This document shows positions 51,758-62,046 of a DNA stretch of 64,000 nucleotides, piece by piece. The stretch's first letter is position 1. Each line of letters begins with the position of its first letter. Source of the DNA: Chryseobacterium sp. G0162. GTDB taxonomy: Bacteria > Bacteroidota > Bacteroidia > Flavobacteriales > Weeksellaceae. The stretch is taken from assembly GCF_003815715.1 (NCBI RefSeq), contig NZ_CP033922.1, positions 434,001-498,000 on the forward strand, written 5' to 3'. Under the pieces are notes generated by a model. The model was not told the origin of the DNA, ran no database searches, and saw only the letters and a program-made list of their open reading frames with translations. Made by a program: the position numbers and the translations under genes.

Positions 51758-54001
51758 ATGACACCTAAAAAACTTTGGAGATGGCTTGCTGTAGTAATGG
51801 TTGCTTCGTTTGCTGTCCTTATATTTTACGGAACTGAAATTTACAGGAAAATCCCTCCTATTCCTAATCAGGTCGTAAGTACCGATGGTACCGTGCTTGC
51901 TACCGGACAGGACATTAAAGACGGTCAGAATGTTTGGCAGTCTATTGGAGGTCAAACCGTGGGAAGTATATGGGGACATGGTGCCTATATTGCCCCTGAC
52001 TGGACTGCTGATTACCTCCACAGAGAATCTCTTCTTCTGCTTGATGAGTTGGCTAAAAAAGATAATAAAATCTATAAAGAATTATCTGATGACGAACAGG
52101 CAAAATATCAGGTATTGCTGAAAAAGGAACTTCGCACCAATACTTTTGATGAAGGAAAAAATGCAATCATATTCTCCCCGGAAAGAGCAAAAGTACAGAA
52201 GCAGCTTTCTCAATATTACTCAAAATTATTCATGAATGATCCTTCCATGGCGCAGCTTCGTGATCAGTATGCTATTCCCAAAAATACAGTCAAAGATAGT
52301 GGAAGAATGTCTCAAATGAGTGCTTTTTTCGCCTGGAGTACATGGGTATTCATTACAGAGCGTCCCGGGGATACTGTTACCTATACCAATAACTGGCCGC
52401 ACGATGAGTCTGTAGGCAATGTTCCACCACCTTCTTTACACTTATGGTCAGGATTCAGTGTATTATTACTACTGGCTTCCGTGGGGTTGTTGGTATTCTA
52501 TCATGCCAGAAATAAAGAAGAAGAAATCAGTGAGGCTCTTCCTCTTGAAGACCCATTACGAAATATGAAGCCCACTCCCTCTATGAAAGCTACGCTGAAA
52601 TATATCTGGGTAGTCGCATTACTGATACTGGTGCAGATGCTTGCCGGAGTCATTACCGCTCATTATGGAGTTGAAGGAAGCGGATTCTATGGAATTCCTC
52701 TGGATGAGTTTCTTCCCCAGTCGGTTTCCAGAAGCTGGCATGTACAATTAGCCATATTCTGGATTGCTACCTCCTGGTTGGCTACAGGACTTTACATAGC
52801 TCCAGCGGTATCCGGACATGAACCGAAATATCAAAAATTAGGGGTCAATGTCTTGTTTGGAGCATTATTGATTGTTGTATTAGGATCTTTAACCGGGCAA
52901 TGGCTTGGGGTCATGCAAAAATTGGGACTGGTAGATAACTTCCTATGGGGCCATCAGGGATATGAATATGTAGAACTGGGAAGAATCTGGCAGATTTTAT
53001 TGCTTATCGGATTGATCCTTTGGTTAGTTTTAATGGTAAGAGCCCTCCTTCCTGCCTTAAAACGTAAAGATGGCGATCATCATTTATTGCTTTTATTTAC
53101 GCTTTCTTCTGTTGCTATTGCTATGTTTTATGGTGCCGGACTTATGTATGGAAGACAAACCCACATGGCGATTGCAGAATATTGGAGATGGTGGGTGGTT
53201 CACCTTTGGGTAGAAGGGTTTTTTGAAGTTTTTGCCACAGTAGTTGCTGCTTTCCTGTTTACCAGATTAGGTTTATTACGATTAAAATCGGCAACTAATG
53301 CAGTGTTATTTTCCACTATTATTTTCCTGGCAGGAGGTATTCTGGGAACATTCCATCACTTGTATTTCAGTGCAACGCCTACCGCTGTACTTGCATTAGG
53401 AGCTACTTTCAGTGCGTTGGAAATTGTACCTCTTGTATTGATTGGGTATGAAGCTTATCAGAACTACCAGCTGAGTAAATCTACCCAATGGATCAAAGCT
53501 TACAAATGGCCCATCTACTGTTTTATTGCCATGTGTTTCTGGAATTTTCTGGGAGCCGGAATCTTTGGATTCGCCATCAACCCTCCTATTGCCTTATATT
53601 ATATTCAGGGATTAAACACTACTGCTGTGCACGGTCATGCCGCTCTGTTTGGAGTATATGGAATTTTAGGAATCGGATTGATGATGTTTGTACTCCGGGG
53701 GCTTTATCCTGATCGTGAATGGAATGACAAATTAATAGGCTGGGCTTTCTGGTTAACCAATATCGGATTGCTGGTGATGGTTACCATTAGTCTTCTTCCT
53801 ATAGGAATTATGCAATCTGTAGCTTCTATTAAAGAAGGATATTGGTATGCGCGTTCCGCAGAGTTTATGCAAACAGATATTATGCATTTCTTACGATGGA
53901 TGAGAGTTCCGGGCGATATTTTATTAGCTGCCGGAGAGCTGTTACTTGTTATTTTCATCATCGGGTTAAAATTTGGATGGTCATTGAAAGAAAAACGTTA
54001 A
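51758..54001 (+). CDS. norZ: Quinol-dependent nitric oxide reductase (qNOR)
   Basis: 747 residues. N-terminal soluble part (GQNVWQSIGGQTVGSIWGHGAYIAPDWTADYLHRE) fused to a 12-13-helix heme-copper-type core. Heme/FeB His: EYWRWWVVHLWVEGFFEVFA and GTFHHLYFSATP; also WHVQLAIFWIATSWL. The N-terminal fusion and lack of a heme c site define qNOR, which reduces NO to N2O with menaquinol. Single-subunit detox enzyme. No nitrite reductase is in the window, so defence rather than denitrification is likely. Confidence 0.95.
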   Translation: MTPKKLWRWLAVVMVASFAVLIFYGTEIYRKIPPIPNQVVSTDGTVLATGQDIKDGQNVWQSIGGQTVGSIWGHGAYIAPDWTADYLHRESLLLLDELAKKDNKIYKELSDDEQAKYQVLLKKELRTNTFDEGKNAIIFSPERAKVQKQLSQYYSKLFMNDPSMAQLRDQYAIPKNTVKDSGRMSQMSAFFAWSTWVFITERPGDTVTYTNNWPHDESVGNVPPPSLHLWSGFSVLLLLASVGLLVFYHARNKEEEISEALPLEDPLRNMKPTPSMKATLKYIWVVALLILVQMLAGVITAHYGVEGSGFYGIPLDEFLPQSVSRSWHVQLAIFWIATSWLATGLYIAPAVSGHEPKYQKLGVNVLFGALLIVVLGSLTGQWLGVMQKLGLVDNFLWGHQGYEYVELGRIWQILLLIGLILWLVLMVRALLPALKRKDGDHHLLLLFTLSSVAIAMFYGAGLMYGRQTHMAIAEYWRWWVVHLWVEGFFEVFATVVAAFLFTRLGLLRLKSATNAVLFSTIIFLAGGILGTFHHLYFSATPTAVLALGATFSALEIVPLVLIGYEAYQNYQLSKSTQWIKAYKWPIYCFIAMCFWNFLGAGIFGFAINPPIALYYIQGLNTTAVHGHAALFGVYGILGIGLMMFVLRGLYPDREWNDKLIGWAFWLTNIGLLVMVTISLLPIGIMQSVASIKEGYWYARSAEFMQTDIMHFLRWMRVPGDILLAAGELLLVIFIIGLKFGWSLKEKR

Positions 54002-54077
54002 CCCATCTTCATTAAACCTTATGGACCTGAAAATCTATAGGGTTTAATATTTTTATTTCTTCTCAAATTAAAAAGTC

Positions 54078-54530
54078 ATGAAACGCAATGAAAATATAGT
54101 ACTCCTTTCAAGAGATCATCATTCCGGACTGCTTTGCAGCTGGAAGATCAGGCAAGGAATAAAGAAAGAAATTGAATCTGAGCGAATTAAAAAGTACATT
54201 ATTTATTTTTTTGAACATCATCTGGAAGATCATTTCAGAGAGGAAGAAGAAATTCTTTGTCCTTCTTTTGAGGATGAATATACAGAGCGTATCCGATCAG
54301 AACACCAACAAATAAAGATATTGATTTCTCAAATTAAAGATTCAGGAGCGCCTTATTTATTTTCTGATTTCGCAGACCTTCTTGAGCAGCATATCCGCTT
54401 TGAAGAACGGAATTGGTTTCCTCATTTAGAAAAAACGCTAGATAGTTCCGACCTGAATAAGATTGGAAAAGACCTGGATCATATTCATGTTGAGAAAAAA
54501 GAAATGTACAATGATGAATTCTGGAAATAG
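54078..54530 (+). CDS. Hemerythrin-domain protein
   Basis: 150 residues. Iron ligands of the hemerythrin HHE fold: SRDHHSGLL, FFEHHLEDHFREEEEILCP, RSEHQQIKIL and EQHIRFEERNWFPHLEK. Stand-alone hemerythrins of this kind bind oxygen or NO. It follows qNOR by 76 bp and ends at a strong terminator, so it is the last member of the NO cluster. Confidence 0.9.
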   Translation: MKRNENIVLLSRDHHSGLLCSWKIRQGIKKEIESERIKKYIIYFFEHHLEDHFREEEEILCPSFEDEYTERIRSEHQQIKILISQIKDSGAPYLFSDFADLLEQHIRFEERNWFPHLEKTLDSSDLNKIGKDLDHIHVEKKEMYNDEFWK

Positions 54531-54552
54531 TTTCTATACATATCAAAAACAA

Positions 54553-54603
54553 AAATACTGTTTCAACATTCGAAGAAACAGCACTTTTGAAACAGTATTT
54601 TTT
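54553..54603. terminator. Bidirectional terminator after the NO cluster
   Basis: 12-bp stem AAATACTGTTTC (54553-54564) / GAAACAGTATTT (54589-54600), with an inner GTTTC/GAAAC alternative, and T run; lies between convergent genes. Confidence 0.85.
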
Positions 54604-54731
54604 AATAAAACCCATTAAGGAGATAAGTTTTCAGAATGTACAAGGTAAAATCAAAGATTTTAAAAACGAAACTATAAAAACAAAATCCTTTATTCTGAAA
54701 GCCTTACCTCATCTTAATGGTTATATTTTTA

Positions 54732-57700
54732 CTATTGTGTTGCTTTTATGATTGCTGCAGTAATCTGTTCCTCTTTCTTTTTTGCATAAGTAGAATCAAA
54801 AGGCTCCATGACATTGAATAAATACTGATAAAAAGGAGTGATCTGCTGAACATTTTCAGATTCTTTCATCGCTCTTTCTTTATCCATCTGTTGTAAATTT
54901 TTCACAAAAACATTAAACTTTTTATCCACCGGTTCCACCGATTTCAACAGATAGCCTTGAGCTTTTCCATTTTGGCCTAATGTTCTGTAGGCTTCTGTTA
55001 CTCCGGAAACAACAAAAGCATATTCCATAGGTTTGGATCTCATTTGTCTTCTGGCGACAGCCCTAAACTTAGAAGAAAGATTCAGATAATAATCATATTC
55101 ACTAAAAATTTCTTTTTTCAGATTTTCTGCCAATTGAATTCCTTTCTGTTCCTGCCCTGCCACGATATAAGCTGTAACAAGAGCACTTAATGAACGTGGA
55201 TCATTGTATTTCTCCGCAGGTATTTCTTTGGCTGCCAGATTCAGTAATTCCAATGCTTTTTCTTTCTGTCCATTTGCTGCTAAAGCTAAAACAGCTCTGC
55301 TTACAGACGTCCTGTAATTTATAATATTGGAAGTAGCCGTTTCATCATAATAAACATTCAGGTCCTTAAAGTTACCCCATTTATAATTTTTCACCACTTG
55401 ATAAAGAGAATCAGCATCCACTCTGCCTTTATCCCCATCCGGGCTTTGAGGAGTATGGATAGGAATCAGTCTGTAACTAAAACCATCGAACTGCAGGTAA
55501 TCATCAAGGTAAAAAATATTTTCGCTATCATATATTCCTCCGGAAGAGAAGTTGATCGGACGCTTCCAATCAAAATTAGCCAGAATATCCAGCATAATAA
55601 GATGGCTTTTATAAAGAGTATTGGCTTCATATTTAATCATAATCTGATCTACTGTATTTGGGAGATCAGCCTGATTAATAATTCCAGACTTCACTGCATT
55701 TTCCTTATTGACAGGAAGAATGAATTGATGTACCGGAATGATATTGTATTTTTCATATTCTTTTTCCCCGAAATACATTTTCAGTAACTCATCTTTTGCC
55801 GGAGATTTATATTTCAGAAACTTAATCGCATCTTTTAAGGTCATTGAATCCTGAGTCAGAAATTTTCTGAATTCCTGAAATTCAGTTTCAGGAGCTCCCT
55901 GCTCTTTTAACATAGCAAACAATCCTTCCCAGTCTTCTTTTTTCATCAGATAAACCTGATCGTTGACGCCGTCTCTGTAATCCTCATGGGTTAATTCACC
56001 CGGAACTCCCATGGCATTATAAGTTTTTCTTTTTACCTGATCGATATTCCACGGAGTGGCAAGCATAGTGAAATTCACGGTTTTCACATCATCCCTTACC
56101 CTTTCTGTTTCCTGAATTCCCCAAACCGGATACGTATCATTATCAGCATAGGTAAAAATAATTCCGTTTTTAGGCAATGACACCAGGAAGGAATAGGCCG
56201 AATCATAAGCCGCTGACTTCTGGCTCCGATCATGTGGAACATAATTCTGGAACTCCATCATAAAAGGAATTCCTAACAAAACTATCCCGAATATCATATT
56301 TACTGCATCAGATTTTACTTTGGACTGAATAAACCATAGAACAGATCCGGCTCCCAACCCAATCCAGATGGCAAAGGCATAGAATGACCCTACCATTGCA
56401 TAATCTCTTTCTCTGGGTTCAAACGGTTTAACGCCTGTATAGAAAACAATTCCGATACTGGTGACAATAAACAGGGAAAGAAGAGCATAGAACCTTCCAA
56501 AATCTCTGTTTAACTGAAAGAAGAAACCAATCAATCCCAAGATCAATGGCAGGAAAAAGAATTTCACAGTGCTCTCATTTTTAAATTTTGCAGGAATATT
56601 ATCCTGATTCCCCAATAAAGCATTGTCAATAAAAGAAAAACCTGAAATCCAGTTTCCATGAGTATTTTCCAGGTGACCCTGAAAATCATTCTGTCTTCCT
56701 ACAAAGTTCCACATCAGATATCTTACAAAATAATATCCGTTCTGAAAAGAAAAGAAATAATTCATATTCTGGCCCAATGAAGGTCTTTGCACATTAATAA
56801 GATCATAGGGTTTTACCTTCATATAATCTTCAACCGTAATGGAATCATCTTCATATTTGGCTCTTAGTTCATCAAAAATCTGTTTAGCCTGCGGATTATC
56901 TGCCACATCCTCATTATCATAGTTGAATGTAAAATCAGGAGCTCCGTACATCGAAATGTAATTCGCCATCACCTCCTTGTCCTCACTAAACATTCTGGGC
57001 ATAAAGCTTATATGAGATTTATTGTATACATAATTAAACCTTTCCCCTGTTTTTCTATAAGTCTTAGTTTTTTCATCTTTTTCGTAGATATCTCCGGTTA
57101 TTTTTCTTTTATAGCTTCCGTCTTCATTCTTTTCAAGCCCTTTTTTATCAAGAGCTGCTGTGTAATTTTGTCCGTAAACTGTAGGCCAATCCCCATACTG
57201 CTCCCTGTTGTAATAATCCTTCATCCCGATAGCTGTATCAGGATCATTAAGATTCATAGGCGGATTGGCATTTGCCCTGATGGGAATTACCAGCCAGCAT
57301 GAAAAGCCTATTACCATATACACTACAGATAAAACTATGGTCTGATAGATATTTTTTTTTGTTTTTCTCGCATACGTAATCATCAGATAACAAAGTACTG
57401 CCATCAAAATAAAAGCGACGATCGTCCCGGAATGAAAAGGAAGCCCTAACCCATTGACAAAGAAGATTTCCAGTTGTCCGAACATCGTCATAATCAGCGG
57501 AAAAATAATTTTAAAGACAAATGCTAACACTCCAAGCGTTATCAGATTGGCCAAAATAAAACTCTTCCAGGTAAACGTATAGGTTCTGGCATAATACACC
57601 AGGCATATTGCAGGAATGGCCAGCATACACATCATATGAACTCCTACTGAAAGCCCTATAATAAAGAAGATAAGAACAATCCATCTTTCATTATCTGCTG

Positions 57701-58217
57701 CTTTATATTCGTTTTCCCATTTGGTAATCAGCCATACTAAAATTGCGATAAATAAAGAAGCCATTGAATAGACTTCTCCTTCTACCGCTGAAAACCAAAA
57801 CGTATCTGAAAACATAAAACATAAAGCACCTATAGTTCCGGCAAACAGAATGGAAATTTCCTGATGCTTCGTAACATCTTCAAAATCCTTATGTAAAAGT
57901 CTTCTTAAAAAATGGGTAATAGTCCAAAACAGAAACAAAATCGTCAATGCACTGAAAAGCGCTGACATCGCATTAATCACAATAGAATAATTGCTGCTGT
58001 TTCCCAATGCAAAAATACTTGCCACAGCTCCTACAATTTGGAATAAAGCAGCTCCAGGAGCATGTGTTACTTCAAGTTTCGCCGCTGAAGAGATATATTC
58101 CCCGCAATCCCAAAAGCTCAGAAAATGCTCCATGGTGGAGAAATAAGTAATTAATGCAATAGCAAAAAGGAACCATCCCAGTACGGTGTTCCATTTTTTA
58201 AAAGACCAGTTTTTCAT
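54732..58217 (-). CDS. DUF2723 family membrane protein (protein O-mannosyltransferase-like)
   Basis: 1161 residues from ATG 58217 (MKNWSFKKWNTVLGW); only a TTG lies further upstream. About eleven membrane helices in the N-terminal ~320 and 560-680, with FLSFWDCGEYISSAAKLEVTHAPGAALFQI holding the Asp-Glu motif typical of GT-C enzymes; long exported C-terminal part with TPR-like helices (about 1000-1160). DUF2723 proteins are linked to protein O-glycosylation in Bacteroidota. Monocistronic. Confidence 0.88.
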   Translation of the reverse strand: MKNWSFKKWNTVLGWFLFAIALITYFSTMEHFLSFWDCGEYISSAAKLEVTHAPGAALFQIVGAVASIFALGNSSNYSIVINAMSALFSALTILFLFWTITHFLRRLLHKDFEDVTKHQEISILFAGTIGALCFMFSDTFWFSAVEGEVYSMASLFIAILVWLITKWENEYKAADNERWIVLIFFIIGLSVGVHMMCMLAIPAICLVYYARTYTFTWKSFILANLITLGVLAFVFKIIFPLIMTMFGQLEIFFVNGLGLPFHSGTIVAFILMAVLCYLMITYARKTKKNIYQTIVLSVVYMVIGFSCWLVIPIRANANPPMNLNDPDTAIGMKDYYNREQYGDWPTVYGQNYTAALDKKGLEKNEDGSYKRKITGDIYEKDEKTKTYRKTGERFNYVYNKSHISFMPRMFSEDKEVMANYISMYGAPDFTFNYDNEDVADNPQAKQIFDELRAKYEDDSITVEDYMKVKPYDLINVQRPSLGQNMNYFFSFQNGYYFVRYLMWNFVGRQNDFQGHLENTHGNWISGFSFIDNALLGNQDNIPAKFKNESTVKFFFLPLILGLIGFFFQLNRDFGRFYALLSLFIVTSIGIVFYTGVKPFEPRERDYAMVGSFYAFAIWIGLGAGSVLWFIQSKVKSDAVNMIFGIVLLGIPFMMEFQNYVPHDRSQKSAAYDSAYSFLVSLPKNGIIFTYADNDTYPVWGIQETERVRDDVKTVNFTMLATPWNIDQVKRKTYNAMGVPGELTHEDYRDGVNDQVYLMKKEDWEGLFAMLKEQGAPETEFQEFRKFLTQDSMTLKDAIKFLKYKSPAKDELLKMYFGEKEYEKYNIIPVHQFILPVNKENAVKSGIINQADLPNTVDQIMIKYEANTLYKSHLIMLDILANFDWKRPINFSSGGIYDSENIFYLDDYLQFDGFSYRLIPIHTPQSPDGDKGRVDADSLYQVVKNYKWGNFKDLNVYYDETATSNIINYRTSVSRAVLALAANGQKEKALELLNLAAKEIPAEKYNDPRSLSALVTAYIVAGQEQKGIQLAENLKKEIFSEYDYYLNLSSKFRAVARRQMRSKPMEYAFVVSGVTEAYRTLGQNGKAQGYLLKSVEPVDKKFNVFVKNLQQMDKERAMKESENVQQITPFYQYLFNVMEPFDSTYAKKKEEQITAAIIKATQ

Positions 58218-58323
58218 ATTAATATTTTCCAATATTAATATGACAATTGGCAGGAAAGGAATATTACATCAAACTGTGAATTTTTCCATAAAATGATGAA
58301 TCAGGATGAAAACTTAAAATAGT

Positions 58324-59112
58324 CTAATATGTATTATTCAATCCCCCATCCAAAGGAATATTAGCCCCGGTAAGATAAGAAGCATATTCTGAAGCCAGAA
58401 AAGCCACCAGATGACCATATTCTTCCGGTTTTCCGAATCGTTTCATTGGGATTTTACTTTCCCTGGTCTTTTTAATTTCTTCTACAGATGAATTCATTTT
58501 TTGAGCATCATGACTGATTAAATTCTGAATGCGTGCTGTATCAAAATATCCTGTTAAGATATTGTTCACTGTAATATGATGCTGGGCAACTTCGATGGAT
58601 AAGGTTTTGGCCCAAGCCATTACTGCCGAACGGATAGAATTGGAAAGCGCCAGATTTCCGATGGGTTCTTTTACAGAGAGTGAAGAAACATTGATAATAC
58701 GGCCGTTTTTCTGCTCAATCATATGAGGTAAAGCCAATAAAGTTGTTTCACAAACCGTTTTAAACAGAAGGTCAAAAGCTTTCTGATAATCTTCAACATT
58801 TTTTTCAAGGGCAAGCCCCGGTTCCGGACCATTGGTATTATTCACCAAAATATCTATGGAATGGGTTTTAAAATATCCTGCGATGATTTGTTTATAGCTT
58901 TCAAAATCAGAAAAATCAGCAACCAGATATTCATGTTTCTGATCCGGATGAACAGTCGGTAATGAAGCCATAAAATCTTTAAGTTTTGCTTCATTTCTAG
59001 CCATTATAGTCACATTAGCCCCACATTTTGCCAGTTCAATGGCAATTCCTGCTCCTATTCCCTGCGTAGCCCCTCCTACCAGAGCATTTTTTGAAAAAAG
59101 TTGAATATTCAT
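58324..59112 (-). CDS. SDR-family oxidoreductase with atypical active site
   Basis: 262 residues from ATG 59112 (MNIQLFSKNALVGGATQGIG). NAD(P) loop GGATQGIGAG, NNTNGPEP in place of NNAG, Ser in INVSSLS, but the YxxxK site reads SNSIR, so both Tyr and Lys are replaced. This matches an SDR subgroup with the same change (LSNxxR). C-terminal GANIPLDGG is normal. Oxidoreductase of unknown substrate; activity may differ from classical SDRs. Confidence 0.85.
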   Translation of the reverse strand: MNIQLFSKNALVGGATQGIGAGIAIELAKCGANVTIMARNEAKLKDFMASLPTVHPDQKHEYLVADFSDFESYKQIIAGYFKTHSIDILVNNTNGPEPGLALEKNVEDYQKAFDLLFKTVCETTLLALPHMIEQKNGRIINVSSLSVKEPIGNLALSNSIRSAVMAWAKTLSIEVAQHHITVNNILTGYFDTARIQNLISHDAQKMNSSVEEIKKTRESKIPMKRFGKPEEYGHLVAFLASEYASYLTGANIPLDGGLNNTY

Positions 59113-59151
59113 ACACTCTATCTGATTACAAATTATCTTATATAAAGGTAA

Positions 59152-59179
59152 GAAAAAAACCTCCAAAATACATTGGAGG
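59152..59179 (-). terminator. Terminator between RidA and SDR genes
   Basis: CCTCCAA (59160-59166) / TTGGAGG (59173-59179), with a long T run on the reverse strand. It ends the RidA transcript, so the SDR gene needs another promoter or read-through. Confidence 0.8.
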
Positions 59180-59205
59180 CAACATTTTTAACCCTGCTGT
59201 GAAAA

Positions 59206-59595
59206 TTACTTTACAACCGTGGCTTCTAACTCTACTTTTAAGGTTTCAAATAAACCATTCACCTCAAGCATAGTGACCGCCTGCTCAATATTGTGTTTTG
59301 CAATCCATTCCTGAAGAATAGGAAAATGAGGCCATAATTCCTGGGTTGAAGTGGTATAGATATTTAATCTTACAACTCCTTTACACGCATACCCTGCTGT
59401 GGTAATCACTTGTTCAAGATTAGCGATGGCTTGCTCCAGCTGGCTTTTCATATCCTTATTACTCGAGGTACCATCCGGATCAATGGCAGCCTGTCCTGAA
59501 CAGTATAAAGTTGCTTCTGTGTTTTTGACTTCCACAGCTTGTGAATAACTGCGTGCTTCCTGCCATTTCCATGGGTTTACAATTCTTTTTTCCAT
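59206..59595 (-). CDS. RidA-family protein
   Basis: 129 residues of the YjgF/YER057c/UK114 fold: YSQAVEVKNTEATLYCSGQAAIDPDGT, QLEQAIANLEQVITTAGYACKGVVRLNIYTTS, ending VELEATVVK. RidA deaminates reactive enamines or imines; family members vary. The active Arg after NG...G is not obvious, so activity is uncertain. Between a Crp-type regulator and the SDR. Confidence 0.88.
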   Translation of the reverse strand: MEKRIVNPWKWQEARSYSQAVEVKNTEATLYCSGQAAIDPDGTSSNKDMKSQLEQAIANLEQVITTAGYACKGVVRLNIYTTSTQELWPHFPILQEWIAKHNIEQAVTMLEVNGLFETLKVELEATVVK

Positions 59596-59693
59596 TGTTG
59601 AATTTTGTTATACATTACTCTGCAAAATTGCAGAATAGGCATCTCAAAACTCTGTGACAGGAATCACGATTATTCAGTGACCGAAATCACATC

Positions 59694-60257
59694 TTATAAA
59701 GATAAACGGCTGAGTGTTTCGCGGGAAACGCCCAGATAAGCGGCAAGCAATGATTTGGGAACACGCTGAACAAGAGACGGATATTTTTCCAGGAGTTGTT
59801 CATATCGTTCTTTTATTCCGGTTGTCATGGTAGAAATAATGCGCTGTTGTGCTGAAATAAATCCCATATAGGCTTTTTCCAGAAAGAAATGCTCCATTTT
59901 AGGATGGATACTACATATCTTCCTATAATTTTCAAGGCTAAGGCACAATACTTCCGTATCTTCCACACATTCCAATGACATGGTGGCTTTCTGACTCAGA
60001 TAATAGGCAGGGAAATCAGTTTCCCACCAATCTTCCATGGCAAACCCTACGATATGCTCCTTTCCGGCTTCATCCGTATAGACTAATTTCAAAAGTCCTT
60101 TCAACACAAAATAATTATAGGAAACCCACTCTCCTTCTTGTATTAAAAACTGATGCTTCTTGTATTTTTTATAGATAAAACAGGAAGATATATATTCAAA
60201 CTCTTCTTCACTGAGAGGAAGTATTTTTTCGATATGGGTTCTTAAACGATCCGGCAT
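59694..60257 (-). CDS. Crp/Fnr-family regulator
   Basis: 187 residues: cNMP-like domain (FLIQEGEWVSYNYFVLKGLLKLVYTDEAGKEHIVGFAMEDWWETD), C-terminal HTH (VPKSLLAAYLGVSRETLSRL). Ligand unknown. Upstream of RidA on the same strand and divergent from another Crp-like gene across a 74-bp gap, so the two may share control. Confidence 0.88.
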   Translation of the reverse strand: MPDRLRTHIEKILPLSEEEFEYISSCFIYKKYKKHQFLIQEGEWVSYNYFVLKGLLKLVYTDEAGKEHIVGFAMEDWWETDFPAYYLSQKATMSLECVEDTEVLCLSLENYRKICSIHPKMEHFFLEKAYMGFISAQQRIISTMTTGIKERYEQLLEKYPSLVQRVPKSLLAAYLGVSRETLSRLSL

Positions 60258-60331
60258 ATGCTATTTCTTAAAGTATAAAAGTACTATTTTTTCATAAAGG
60301 AAGTTTGTATATTAGTAGTAAATACACTGTA

Positions 60332-60922
60332 ATGGACACCCATCAATATTTTGACATCATGATTAGCAAACTTCCTCCCATTAATGACAAGGCTATTTTA
60401 AATACCTTAGAAAACCAATATGAGGTTATTAATCTTGAGAAAGGGGAACCTTTAATTGCTTTTCAGTCTAACAACAGGAAAATATATTGTATTCTACAGG
60501 GAAGTTTTATCCGAAATATCATTACTTCGAGAGGGGAAGAGAAAACGGTTATGTTCCATACTGAATCTTTCTGCGAATTCTTCAAATCTTATGATTCGGT
60601 GTATTTTCATCAAAAAACCAATTATGAAATAAAAGCGAATGAAAAATCGGTAGTAATTGCGGTAGATTATGATTTCTTTTTTAATCTTATTCAAAATGAT
60701 ATAGAGCTCCTTCGTTTTTATACTCATAAAACTGAGGAACTTTTTCTGGCCATTGACCTTTTCCGGAATTTCCAATTGGGATTGACCAGTGAGGAGTACC
60801 TAAAATGGCTTTATGAGCATTACAATTTTCTGTTCCTTCGCTTTTCAGGTCAAAATATCGCCAGTTTTATGGGAATCACGAATGTATGGCTCAGCAGTCT
60901 GAAAGCCAAGATCACTTTTTAA
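60332..60922 (+). CDS. Crp/Fnr-like regulator
   Basis: 196 residues from ATG 60332 (MDTHQYFDIMISKLPP); only TTG further upstream. cNMP-like domain (LEKGEPLIAFQSNNRKIYCILQGSFIRNIITSRGEEKTVMFH) and a short HTH end (RFSGQNIASFMGITNVWLSSLKAKITF). 65 bp upstream of an alpha/beta-hydrolase gene on the same strand, a probable target or partner. Confidence 0.85.
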   Translation: MDTHQYFDIMISKLPPINDKAILNTLENQYEVINLEKGEPLIAFQSNNRKIYCILQGSFIRNIITSRGEEKTVMFHTESFCEFFKSYDSVYFHQKTNYEIKANEKSVVIAVDYDFFFNLIQNDIELLRFYTHKTEELFLAIDLFRNFQLGLTSEEYLKWLYEHYNFLFLRFSGQNIASFMGITNVWLSSLKAKITF

Positions 60923-60987
60923 ATTACTTTAAACGAATTCTTTTTTCTGATTCTGAACTTTGTGGTGTTAATTTAAATCAGTAAAAA

Positions 60988-61923
60988 ATGAAAACGTATC
61001 AAACCAATAAAGCTTGGAAACAATTGAACGAATTGCTTCCTGTTGATTTTCAGATTACAGACCACAATCTTCCCCTTGAAGAAGTATGGCAATGGAAAGG
61101 CAACAACATTCACCTTGACCGCTACCCTAATCCTACTGCTGAATACAGGATTTTTCTGCATCACGGGGTAGGAACCAACGGCCGGCAGATGAATATGATC
61201 TTCGGTCACCAGATGGCTGCACTTGGATATGAAGTAGTTGCTATTGATAATCTTGGGTATGGGATGACGGAAGTTAATCAAAAAGATATTACTTATGATG
61301 ATTGGGTACATTGTTTCGCAGATTTTGTAAATTCTGAAACGAAGCGTGATTATAAAAAGCCTGTTCTTTACGGATTAAGCGCCGGAGGAATGGTGTGCTA
61401 TAACTCGGCATGTTTTATGAATGAAGTCCATGGAATTATCGGAATGTGTTTCCTGAAAAATGATGATAAAACCGTTGGAAAAGAAACAGCAAAGTTCGGA
61501 TGGGCTAATGGGTTTATGTTTCCCATGATGAATCTCCTGAATACAATAGGTTTTAAAAGATTTCAGTTGCCGATGAAAGCAGTTTCCAAAATGAATTTTC
61601 TTACCAATAATGAAAAGGCTTTGAAAATCTTTCTGAATGATGATGCATCAGCCGGTGCTAACGTTCAGATGCAGTTTTTATATGAATATATGAATTATCA
61701 TTTGCCTATTCCTGTAACAGAGTTTAACAAATGTCCTATTCTGCTGACACAACCTGATAAAGACCGATGGACACCACTGCATTTGAGTCAACGATCGATG
61801 AAAGGCATTAAAGCTCCTTTTACAGTAAAATTATTAGAAAATGGTGGACATTATCCGATGGAAAAAACAGCTTTGGTGCAGCTTATTCAATATGCGGATG
61901 AGTTTATTACATCTTTGAAATAA
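60988..61923 (+). CDS. Alpha/beta-hydrolase
   Basis: 311 residues, no signal peptide. LHHGVGTNGRQM (oxyanion), nucleophile GLSAGGM, DKDRWTP acid region, and His in ENGGHYPME. Cytoplasmic esterase or related enzyme with unknown substrate. Follows the Crp-like regulator and ends at a strong terminator. Confidence 0.87.
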   Translation: MKTYQTNKAWKQLNELLPVDFQITDHNLPLEEVWQWKGNNIHLDRYPNPTAEYRIFLHHGVGTNGRQMNMIFGHQMAALGYEVVAIDNLGYGMTEVNQKDITYDDWVHCFADFVNSETKRDYKKPVLYGLSAGGMVCYNSACFMNEVHGIIGMCFLKNDDKTVGKETAKFGWANGFMFPMMNLLNTIGFKRFQLPMKAVSKMNFLTNNEKALKIFLNDDASAGANVQMQFLYEYMNYHLPIPVTEFNKCPILLTQPDKDRWTPLHLSQRSMKGIKAPFTVKLLENGGHYPMEKTALVQLIQYADEFITSLK

Positions 61924-61942
61924 CTCATGAAGACAATCCACA

Positions 61943-61975
61943 AAAAAGCCTGTAATCTTGATTTACAGGCTTTTT
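61943..61975. terminator. Bidirectional terminator between convergent genes
   Basis: Perfect 13-bp stem AAAAAGCCTGTAA (61943-61955) / TTACAGGCTTTTT (61963-61975). Confidence 0.92.
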
Positions 61976-62046
61976 AAAATTTTATCCGAGATACTTATGA
62001 CTTTCGAGATTTTGTATAATTAAACCTTGTATTTCCTCCACCTCGT

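Noticed and set aside
51758..54001. Denitrification cluster
   Set aside because: No nitrite or nitrous oxide reductase; the set fits NO detoxification.
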